Below, one piece after another: positions 1 through 5,894 of a stretch of 5,894 nucleotides of DNA. This DNA comes from Chloroflexota bacterium. GTDB taxonomy: Bacteria; Chloroflexota; Anaerolineae; B4-G1; SLSP01. A model generated the notes under the pieces. The model saw only the letters and a program-made list of their open reading frames with translations. It searched no databases and had not been told where the DNA came from. The position numbers and the translations under genes are program-made. The stretch covers positions 1 through 5,894 of the forward strand of contig JAAZNO010000226.1 in NCBI GenBank assembly GCA_012798275.1, given 5' to 3'. The stretch's first letter is position 1; the number at the start of each line of letters is the position of its first letter.

Positions 1-447
1 AAATGTCGGCGGGGGACGACGGGATGGAAGGAAATCACGCCCTTCGCAGGGACGTTGGACCTGGCGCGAGGGTCCTGGTCGGCGCTTCTGGCGACCTTGC
101 GTGACGGCGTGGATATGCGCGCCCGGCAATGGCTGGCGCTTTACACGCAGCCGGTGCTCATCAACGTCTACGAACGAGCCTACTACGAGACGCCCGACGG
201 CCTGCTGCGGCTCACGTTGGACACGCAGCTGCGGGCCTACGATCAGCGTTTCGCTGCGCTCCCGAATCTGTGTCAGCCGGGCCTTTCAACCGGGGAAATG
301 GTGGTGGAATTGAAAGCCCCCGTGGACGATGCGGCGATGCAGCGGGTGAGCGACCTGCTGACGACTTTCCCGGCGCGGGCAGAGCGCTTTTCCAAATATT
401 TGCAGGGCCTGCTCGTCGCCCCTGATTTCGAGGGCATCCTTGCCTGA
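1..447 (+). CDS. Polyphosphate polymerase (VTC domain) protein, C-terminal part; 5' end outside window
   Basis: The frame is open from base 1 to the TGA at 445-447, giving 148 residues, so the start lies upstream. The internal TTG at 55 is not a credible start because conserved sequence precedes it. What I see matches the second half of the VTC tunnel fold: a basic KCRRG stretch at residues 1-5 (the usual K-R-R-G strand), VYERAYYE at 56-63, LRLTLDTQLRAY at 69-80, MVVELK at 100-105 and FSKYLQGL at 130-137. In characterised VTC enzymes (yeast Vtc4) basic residues lining the tunnel bind phosphate and a glutamate binds metal; here R59, R70, R78, E103, K105 and K132 are the likely counterparts (inference). 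Family members polymerise the gamma-phosphate of ATP into polyphosphate. The domain appears complete at its C-terminus with no added domain. It lies 59 bp upstream of a CotH-like gene on the same strand, a neighbourhood I recall as recurrent. Confidence 0.85.
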   Translation, partial: KCRRGTTGWKEITPFAGTLDLARGSWSALLATLRDGVDMRARQWLALYTQPVLINVYERAYYETPDGLLRLTLDTQLRAYDQRFAALPNLCQPGLSTGEMVVELKAPVDDAAMQRVSDLLTTFPARAERFSKYLQGLLVAPDFEGILA

Positions 448-506
448 GTCCATTTACCCATCACCCATCACCCCTTCTCTCAAGGTAGCCATCCAGGGAG
501 CCATCC
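448..506 (+). other. 59-bp gap between VTC and CotH genes
   Basis: This is the only real gap in the window. It holds a short direct repeat CCCATCA-CCCATCA (457-470), then a 12-bp tandem near-repeat (484-507) that carries the ribosome binding site of the next gene. I see no convincing -35/-10 pair and no GC hairpin followed by a T-run, so read-through from the VTC gene is the simplest assumption. Confidence 0.6.
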
Positions 507-507
507 A
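484..507 (+). repeat. 12-bp imperfect tandem duplication at the CotH start
   Basis: GGTAGCCATCCA (484-495) is followed directly by GGGAGCCATCCA (496-507), 11 of 12 bases identical. The last A of the second copy is the first base of the ATG start codon. Each copy begins with a purine-rich Shine-Dalgarno-like core (AAGGTAG and AGGGAG), so the duplication doubles the ribosome-binding region. It could simply be slippage. Confidence 0.75.
495..500 (+). promoter_or_regulatory. Ribosome binding site for the first CotH gene
   Basis: AGGGAG ends six bases before the ATG at 507, a normal Shine-Dalgarno position. It supports 507 as the start, together with the basic N-terminus and membrane segment that follow. 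Confidence 0.65.
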
Positions 508-3188
508 TGAAAATTGATCATGACCTCATATCCGGCAATGACGGCGTGAAGAAACGCCGTGCGGGGCGGAAGCCCTTCTTCGCCGGGCGCGGCTTTATCT
601 GGTTGACCGTGGCTGTGGCGGCGCTGGCATTGCTCGCGCTGCTGCTGAGCGTTTTCTGGCAACAGCGGCCGGCGGTCAGCGCCGCTGTGCCGCCGGCCGC
701 GCCCCCTCTGCCAACCCCGACGTCGCTGCCTCAGCCAACCCCGACCCCGACGACGCGCGAGATGGGAGATGCCCTGGACACGCTCTACATCGAAATCGCG
801 CCGCGCGACTTCGCCCAACTCGAAGCCAGGCGCGCTGAAGCGTTGGAACGCTGGATTCTGCTCACCGGCGACGAGGATCTCGTCCCCGCGACGGTGCGCC
901 TTGGCGAGCAGACGCTGCCTGTGCGGCTGCGCCTCAAAGGCGACTGGGCCGAGCATGTGGCGACCGACAAATGGTCCCTCCGTATCGAGAGCCGCAACGA
1001 TACCTATCTGTATGGGATGCAGGTTTTCTCCATCCAGGACCCCTCGATGCGGACCTTTTTGTATGAAGATGCCTACCTCGAAGCGTTGCGGATGGAGGAC
1101 GTCCTGGGTGTGGGCTACGATTTCGTGCGGGTGGTGCTGAACGGCGAGCCCAAGGGCATTTACGCGCTGGAAGAGGGTTTCGCCAAAGAGCTGTTGGAAT
1201 CCCAGGGGCGGCGCGAAGGGGTGATCATCCGGTATGCCGAGGATCTGCTGTGGACTTCCCGCGCCTTCTATGATGAACAGGTGATCCCGCCGGGGGTGGA
1301 GAAGTTTCACATCATTGACGACTTTGAATCGGGGCGTGTGGATGCCTCGCCGACGCTGTCGGCGCAACGCGATACCGCCGTTGGCCTGCTGCGCGGTTTC
1401 CTCGAGGGGCAGCTTCCCGCCTCGGAGGTCTTCGAGGTGGACCAGATGGGGCGTTTCCTGGCACTCGCCGACCTGTGGAGCGCGCCGCACGGCCTCATCT
1501 GGCACAATCTGCGCTATTACTACAACCCTGTCACAGCGCGCCTTGAACCCATTGCGTTCGATAACGATCCCTTTTCACCGGAGCTGGATCTGGAGCAGGT
1601 GGGGTTGCCGGAGGACAATTTCTACGGCGATCCGCAGCTCCAGGCGGCGTATGTGAAAGCGTTGGCGGAATACAGTCAGCCCGGCTACGTGGAGGCCCTG
1701 GAGGCACAGCTTGGCCCGCGCTACGAGACGTTGCGCGCGGCCCTGGAGCCGGAATTCGGCGCGGACGTACTCACCCCGCCGTGGGATCGCCTGCGCCGCC
1801 GTCAGGAGCTCATCCGTGAACGGCTCGCCCCCTTGCAGCTGACCTATGCTTATTGTGTGGATCCCGCCGACCTCAGCGCCGCCGTCGCGCCGACGGACAC
1901 GCTGAGCATAGAAGTCGGCAACCTCATGGACCTGCCTGTTGAGATTGTGAGCGTCAGCGTGGCGGGAGTGGAGCTCCCCGCGACGCGCGAGTGGGTTTCA
2001 CCGGAGACGCGGGAGCTGACGGCGACGCCGCTGGAATCCGCGCCGGAGGCTCTCGTGCTGCGAGCTCTGCCGGCGCAGACGGCGAGCCTGCCCTATGTGC
2101 GCCTGCGCTTGCCCGTGACGACGACGCTCACGGAGGGACTGGTGCTGCGCACCCGGTTGTGGGGGCTGACCGAGACGCTGACGCAGACAGTTTTGCCGGC
2201 GTATGTCCTGCCGTTGAGTGACTCCCCCCGCCCCTCCTGGCCCACGCTGGAAGAGGCCCTGGCGCGTCATCCCTACCTGCAGCCTGTACCGGGGGAGCCG
2301 CTGCTCACGATCCCTGCCGGAACCTGGGACATCAGCGGGACGTTGGGCCTGCCTGCCGGATATGGGCTGCGCCTTGGCCCCGGGACGACGCTGCGCTTTG
2401 GCCCGGAGGACTCTTTGCTCAGTGAAGGGCCACTCGTCTTCGAGGGGACGGCGGAAGCGCCGGTGACGCTGCGACCCCGTGACGAGGCGTGGCGGGGGAT
2501 CGCCGTCATGAGGGCGGGGGCGCCCTCGCTGTGGACCTACACCATCATCGAGGACACGGATGCCATCGCGCGCGATGGCTGGATGACTACCGGCGGGATC
2601 ACCTTCTACCGCAGCCCGGTGCGGATCAGCCACAGCCGCATCCTGGGCACGCGCGCCGAGGACGGGTTGAACGTCATCCATGCGCCTTTCGAGATCACCG
2701 ACACGGAGTTTGCCGCTGCCGCCTCCGATGCCTTCGACGCGGATTTTTCCGACGGCGCCTTCGAGCGCTGCGTCTTCCATGACATTGGCGCGGATGGCAT
2801 TGACGTCAGCGGCTCCGAGGTGACGGTGCGCGAGGTGCATTTCCAGAATTTGGGCGACAAGGGGCTTTCGGTGGGCGAGCGCAGCGTCATGACAGCCGAA
2901 GATATTTCTGTGGATGGGGCAGATTTCGGATTTGCCAGCAAGGATCGTTCGCATCTTACGGTGAGCCGGGCGACGCTGAACCACATCGCCATCGCCGGCC
3001 TGGCGGCTTATATCAAGAAGCCTGCCTATGGGCCGGCAACGATGACGGTGACGGCGATTGACTTCGGCAACGTGCCGGCGGAGCGGCAGGCGCTGGTGCA
3101 GAGCCGCAGCTGGATTGACCTGGACGGCGAACGCATCTGGGGCACTGATGTGGACGTCGAAGCCCTGTACGAGAAATGGGCCAAATAA
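507..3188 (+). CDS. Membrane-anchored CotH-like kinase fused to a right-handed parallel beta-helix
   Basis: The 893-residue product has a basic N-terminus (KKRRAGRK, 15-22), one membrane segment (about 30-50) and a Pro/Thr linker (about 60-84), so the rest should be outside the cytoplasm. Residues about 90-440 are CotH-like: VRLRLKGDW (139-147) and DKWSLRIE (154-161) stand for the usual R-L-x-G strand pair, LNGEPKGIYALEE (211-223) is the hallmark N-G-x-x-x-G-x-Y-x-L-x-E motif, and HN (333-334) with FDND (351-354) sits where CotH proteins carry the catalytic/metal residues. Characterised CotH proteins are atypical ATP-dependent protein kinases (spore coat of Bacillus). Residues about 450-570 look like a beta-sandwich. 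Residues about 600-880 form a parallel beta-helix with evenly spaced turns (DADFSDG, DGIDVSGS, DKGLSVGERS, GFASKDRS, AYIKKPAYG), possibly for glycan or surface binding. The substrate is unknown. Its stop overlaps the next gene by 13 bp. CotH and beta-helix calls are firm; kinase activity is inferred. Confidence 0.85.
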   Translation: MKIDHDLISGNDGVKKRRAGRKPFFAGRGFIWLTVAVAALALLALLLSVFWQQRPAVSAAVPPAAPPLPTPTSLPQPTPTPTTREMGDALDTLYIEIAPRDFAQLEARRAEALERWILLTGDEDLVPATVRLGEQTLPVRLRLKGDWAEHVATDKWSLRIESRNDTYLYGMQVFSIQDPSMRTFLYEDAYLEALRMEDVLGVGYDFVRVVLNGEPKGIYALEEGFAKELLESQGRREGVIIRYAEDLLWTSRAFYDEQVIPPGVEKFHIIDDFESGRVDASPTLSAQRDTAVGLLRGFLEGQLPASEVFEVDQMGRFLALADLWSAPHGLIWHNLRYYYNPVTARLEPIAFDNDPFSPELDLEQVGLPEDNFYGDPQLQAAYVKALAEYSQPGYVEALEAQLGPRYETLRAALEPEFGADVLTPPWDRLRRRQELIRERLAPLQLTYAYCVDPADLSAAVAPTDTLSIEVGNLMDLPVEIVSVSVAGVELPATREWVSPETRELTATPLESAPEALVLRALPAQTASLPYVRLRLPVTTTLTEGLVLRTRLWGLTETLTQTVLPAYVLPLSDSPRPSWPTLEEALARHPYLQPVPGEPLLTIPAGTWDISGTLGLPAGYGLRLGPGTTLRFGPEDSLLSEGPLVFEGTAEAPVTLRPRDEAWRGIAVMRAGAPSLWTYTIIEDTDAIARDGWMTTGGITFYRSPVRISHSRILGTRAEDGLNVIHAPFEITDTEFAAAASDAFDADFSDGAFERCVFHDIGADGIDVSGSEVTVREVHFQNLGDKGLSVGERSVMTAEDISVDGADFGFASKDRSHLTVSRATLNHIAIAGLAAYIKKPAYGPATMTVTAIDFGNVPAERQALVQSRSWIDLDGERIWGTDVDVEALYEKWAK

Positions 3189-4429
3189 AGGTCGCGCGGC
3201 TGTTGGGGGTGTTGGTCCTCGTCGCCGGGCTGTGGGGTTGCGGCGGCGGTGCGGCGCCGACATCGCCCTACCGCGAGGTGGGGCGCTGGCTGGCGACGAA
3301 CGCTTTGCCCGATGAGGTCGTCGCGCTGCAGGAACCGGAAGCGCTCCAGGGGATGACGTCGCAGCCGGTGATGGCGTTGCCGCTTGAGGGCGGCGCGTCC
3401 GCCGTGCTGGCGGCGCTCCAGGAGGCGCGCCCGGCGTATTGCCTGGCGGTGCGCAGCGTGACCTGGGAAGGGGTCCAGGCGGATCCCTGGTTCGGCGAGC
3501 ATTACCGGCAGGTAGCGGTCAGCGCCGACGCGCAGGTGAGCTTCTCGCCGCTGGTTCTGTACCGTTACACGCCGTCGCCGTTTGACGACGGCGCCCTGGT
3601 CACCCTCGCCGCGACGCGCCGTGTTCCTGAGGTGGGACACGTGACGGTCGAAGCGCTGCAGCTCAGCCATCCCCGCCGGATCTGGCCCGGTGAGCCGTTC
3701 TACCTCACGGTGACATTGCGGGGCGAGGTGCGGGAATCCCTGCGCGCGGTGTTGATGTTGCGCGCCCTTGCTGATGGGCGGATCTGGCTCCGTGAGACGC
3801 GCGAGCAGCCGGGCGGTCTCCCTACCGAGGCCTGGTCGGGGGAGCAGTCCTTGACGGATCGCTATCACCTTGTCCCGCCGGCGGGGCTTCCGCCAGGCGC
3901 CTATGCGTTGGAGCTGGTGTGGCTCCGTCCCAACGACGCCCCTTTTGGCGAGGCGGTGACGCTGGCGCAGCTCACGCGGCCCGCGGAGGTCTCGCAGGTC
4001 GCGCCGTCGCCGGATCACGCCGCGCCGGCCACGTTCGGCGACGCGATCGCGCTTTTGGGCTATGACGCGCCGCTCCAGGCTTCGCCGGGGACGACGATCA
4101 CCGTGACCCTCTACTGGCGCGCTCTGGCCAGCGCTCCTGGCGATTACAAGGTTTTTGTCCACGCCTTCGCGGCGGATGGAACGCTCGTCGCGCAGCACGA
4201 TGGGCAGCCCGCGAACTGGGCCTATCCGACGACGGCGTGGCAGGCTGGCGACATCATCCTGGATCGGCATCCTCTGGCTCTGGCGGCGAACTTGCCGCCA
4301 GGGGAGTATCGGCTCTTCGTGGGGCTGTATGAGGCGGCGGCGCCTGCGACGCGCCTGCCCGTGCGGGACGCGGAGGGGGCGCTCCAGCCGGACGGGCATC
4401 TGGGATTGGCCGTCTTGCGGGTGCGCTGA
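3176..4429 (+). CDS. Predicted lipoprotein resembling the extracytoplasmic part of GT39-type glycosyltransferases
   Basis: The 417-residue product starts with K5 and R8, a hydrophobic stretch (9-20) and a cysteine at 22 in the context LWGC. This looks like a lipoprotein signal, although Trp at -2 is unusual. The signal peptide supports the ATG at 3176 despite a poor Shine-Dalgarno (GAGA at 3171-3174, too close). The start overlaps the preceding CotH gene by 13 bp, which suggests translational coupling. Residues about 32-132 (YREVGRWLATNALPDEVVAL onward, then EARPAYCL, FGEHYRQV, LVLYRY) resemble the soluble domain after the membrane helices of GT39/ArnT-like enzymes, but no membrane helices or catalytic loop are present. 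Two beta-sandwich repeats follow (about 155-265 and 285-417). Each has a P-G-x-x-x-x-x-T strand, a D-G strand and a final PPGxYxL strand; the second has the classic LLGYD, LYWRAL and DYKVFVH motifs. An enzymatic role is unlikely from what I see; a binding or scaffold role at the membrane surface is inferred. Confidence 0.8.
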   Translation: MGQIKVARLLGVLVLVAGLWGCGGGAAPTSPYREVGRWLATNALPDEVVALQEPEALQGMTSQPVMALPLEGGASAVLAALQEARPAYCLAVRSVTWEGVQADPWFGEHYRQVAVSADAQVSFSPLVLYRYTPSPFDDGALVTLAATRRVPEVGHVTVEALQLSHPRRIWPGEPFYLTVTLRGEVRESLRAVLMLRALADGRIWLRETREQPGGLPTEAWSGEQSLTDRYHLVPPAGLPPGAYALELVWLRPNDAPFGEAVTLAQLTRPAEVSQVAPSPDHAAPATFGDAIALLGYDAPLQASPGTTITVTLYWRALASAPGDYKVFVHAFAADGTLVAQHDGQPANWAYPTTAWQAGDIILDRHPLALAANLPPGEYRLFVGLYEAAAPATRLPVRDAEGALQPDGHLGLAVLRVR

Positions 4430-4434
4430 AGGGG
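4429..4434 (+). promoter_or_regulatory. Ribosome binding site for the second CotH gene
   Basis: AAGGGG begins at the last base of the preceding TGA and ends five bases before the ATG at 4440 and eight before the ATG at 4443. Either ATG is compatible, and the two choices differ by a single methionine. Confidence 0.65.
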
Positions 4435-4439
4435 CGACG

Positions 4440-5894
4440 ATGATGAATTTCTGGCACTCGAGTTTTGCCCACCGTTGGCTGCCGCTGTTGCTCTTGGGGC
4501 TGGCGCTGGGCGGCGTGCTGCTGCTCGGCGAACGCCTGGATCGGCTGCCGGGAGCGTCCCTCGCGCCTTCCGGTCAGTTGCCGTTGACCGGTTGGCGGCG
4601 GCGCCTCGTCGAGAGTGGCCAGGTGCTGCCTTCTGCTGTGAACGGGACGGCAACGCCGGGCTTCTCCCCGTCGCCGGGGGTGTACGAGAAATCCCTGCGG
4701 GTGGAGTTGCGCCCCACCGATCGGCGGGCGTCGGTGGTCTTCACCACCGATGGGACGCTGCCGACGGCGGAGGTCGGCACGCTGTACCGGGAGCCGCTCT
4801 ATTTGGATGCGCGTTACCCCGGCGTGACCGTGATCCGCGCCGTGCAGGTGCTCGATGGCGTCGCCGGCCCCCCCGCGACGGCGGTCTACGTCGTGGGCTT
4901 GAACTCGCGGCTGCCGGTGCTTTCCCTCACCGCAGAACCGGACGCGCTGTGGGGCAGCGCGAGTGGTATCCTGGCCAACGCTTCTTTCCGCGGCGCTGAA
5001 TGGGAACGCCCCGTCGAGGTGGCGTACTTCGAGCCGGAGGGAACCGGGAGCTTTGCGGTGTCGGCCGGACTGCGCGTGCATGGCGATGTCCCCTTGCAGG
5101 CGCCCAAGCAATCGCTGCGGCTCTATTTCCGCGCCGAATACGGCTCTGCTCGCCTCGGCTACCCGCTCTTCCCCGGCCATCCCGCTCAGCCTGAAGTGGA
5201 ACAATCCTACAAGCGGCTGCTGCTGGAGGCGGGGGATCGCCATGGCTGGTGGACGCTGTTCCGCGATCAACTGGTGGCCGATACGGCGGTGTCGGTGGGC
5301 CTGCCGGTCGCGCAGGGGCGTTTCGTGCATCTCTTCATCAATGGCCGTTCGTGGGGACTGTACCGGCTCACCGAGCGCGTGGATCGCTTTTTCCTGGAGG
5401 ACAACTACGGCTTCAACGCCGTGGATGTGGTGCAGGAAGGACGGGCGCAAGAGGGCAGCGATGAGGGGTGGGATGCGCTGGTGTCTTGGGCGACGGGACA
5501 CGATCTGGCGGAGGCTGAAGCGTTCGCGTATGTGGCCTCGCGGCTGGACCTGAGCAACTTCATGGATTTCGCCGCGCTGCAGCTGTATTTCGGCTTCTCG
5601 CCGGAAGACCTTTTCGCGGTGCGGGATCGCGGCGGTCCCTGGCGCTTCGTCTACGGCGGGAGCGGGCAGTATTTCGCGCAACGCGCGGAGGAGGTGCCAG
5701 CCGCGTTGGCGCATGACGCCTCGGATTTCGCGCTCCTGCTGCGGGCGTTGCTGGCCAATGACGCTTTTCGGAGCGCTTTCGGCGTGCGCACCGCGATGCT
5801 GCTCAATACAACCCTCGCGCCGGAGGCGTTGACCGCGCGGTGTGACGCGCTCGCCGCAGTGCTGGCCTCCGATATCCCGTATGAAGAGGCGCGC
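4440..5894 (+). CDS. Second CotH-family protein with chitobiase-C-like domain; catalytic motifs apparently lost; 3' end outside window
   Basis: The frame is open for 485 codons to the window edge. The start is ATG 4440 (or 4443), 10 bp after the lipoprotein stop. A single hydrophobic segment (about 13-30) should anchor the protein with the rest outside. Residues about 74-152 match the chitobiase/Fn3-associated type beta domain (SPSPGVYEKSLRVEL, FTTDGTLPT, VIRAVQV). The CotH part begins at LPVLSL (158-163) with SGILAN, WERPVEVAYFEPEG, AGLRVHGD, PKQSLRLYFRAEYG (222-235), YPLF, RLLLEAGD, RDQLVAD and INGRSWGLYRLTERVD (300-315), all typical. Canonical members then carry an N-x-D-W...NN stretch and an F-x-x-WD-x-E strand; here those places read YFGFSPEDLFAVRD (383-396) and WRFVYGGSGQYF (401-412), with no Asn pair and no Asp/Glu. 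The downstream helical part (LLLRALLANDAFRSAF, LAPEAL) is well kept and the frame is intact, so this is not simple gene decay. I infer a pseudokinase or divergent member. Some 60 or more residues are probably missing beyond the edge. Confidence 0.85.
   Translation, partial: MMNFWHSSFAHRWLPLLLLGLALGGVLLLGERLDRLPGASLAPSGQLPLTGWRRRLVESGQVLPSAVNGTATPGFSPSPGVYEKSLRVELRPTDRRASVVFTTDGTLPTAEVGTLYREPLYLDARYPGVTVIRAVQVLDGVAGPPATAVYVVGLNSRLPVLSLTAEPDALWGSASGILANASFRGAEWERPVEVAYFEPEGTGSFAVSAGLRVHGDVPLQAPKQSLRLYFRAEYGSARLGYPLFPGHPAQPEVEQSYKRLLLEAGDRHGWWTLFRDQLVADTAVSVGLPVAQGRFVHLFINGRSWGLYRLTERVDRFFLEDNYGFNAVDVVQEGRAQEGSDEGWDALVSWATGHDLAEAEAFAYVASRLDLSNFMDFAALQLYFGFSPEDLFAVRDRGGPWRFVYGGSGQYFAQRAEEVPAALAHDASDFALLLRALLANDAFRSAFGVRTAMLLNTTLAPEALTARCDALAAVLASDIPYEEAR

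Noticed and set aside
456..480. Possible promoter or repeat element in CCCATCACCCATCACCCC
   Set aside because: Only two short copies, no -35/-10 pattern, no dyad symmetry; not enough to call an operator or promoter.
708..760. Short DNA repeat CCAACCCCGAC in the linker of the first CotH gene
   Set aside because: It is explained by the coding of a Pro/Thr-rich linker (PTPTSLPQPTPTPTT) and needs no separate function.
480..1505. Minus-strand open frame (341 codons) covering the start of the first CotH gene
   Set aside because: No ribosome binding site or domain seen; its composition is that of an antisense frame and it conflicts with a well-supported gene.
1998..3263. Long minus-strand open frame (421 codons) opposite the beta-helix part of the CotH gene
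   Set aside because: Its product is rich in Arg, His and Pro with no domain or signal, typical of the antisense frame of a GC-rich gene; the + strand frame has clear motifs.
3026..4399. Long minus-strand open frame (457 codons) opposite the lipoprotein gene
   Set aside because: Arg-rich, low-complexity composition with no recognisable fold; the + strand encodes a signal peptide and conserved domain motifs.
4475..4999. Plus-strand open frames inside the second CotH gene (also 4963-5553)
   Set aside because: These are Ala/Arg-rich out-of-frame readings. The true frame (phase of 4440) is continuous, so I also rejected a frameshifted or broken CotH gene.
4254..5714. Long minus-strand open frame (486 codons) opposite the second CotH gene
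   Set aside because: It is a shadow of the + strand frame, which stays open to the window edge and carries many CotH motifs; the antisense product is Arg/His-rich and motif-free.

Overview
This window is a GC-rich, tightly packed block with all supported genes on the + strand. I read four genes: the 3' end of a VTC-type polyphosphate polymerase gene (1-447), a membrane-anchored CotH-like protein fused to a parallel beta-helix (507-3188), a predicted lipoprotein (3176-4429), and the first 485 codons of a second, different CotH-family protein (4440 to the window end). The gaps are 59 bp, a 13-bp overlap, and 10 bp, so the genes probably form one operon. No RNA gene, mobile element, CRISPR array or convincing terminator is visible.

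The organism is most likely a Chloroflexota bacterium (Anaerolineae-like). The main clue is the beta-sandwich at the end of the lipoprotein (LLGYD, LYWRAL, DYKVFVH, PPGEYRL), which I recall from the extracytoplasmic tails of Chloroflexota GT39-type glycosyltransferases. High G+C and the style of the CotH/beta-helix protein agree. The assignment is from memory of these families, not from a search.

How the parts may work together: the VTC enzyme makes polyphosphate at the cytoplasmic face in its known relatives. Both CotH-like proteins have an N-terminal membrane anchor that would place their large C-terminal parts outside the cytoplasm, and the lipoprotein would sit on the outer face of the membrane. 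VTC-domain and CotH genes are, as I recall, recurrent neighbours, but what they do together is not established. The first CotH keeps acidic and Asn residues at the expected catalytic region; the second keeps the nucleotide-side motifs but has lost the usual catalytic/metal-binding signatures, so it may be a pseudokinase partner. The lipoprotein looks like a detached periplasmic module of a membrane glycosyltransferase. A cell-surface phosphorylation or envelope-assembly system is a reasonable but untested reading.
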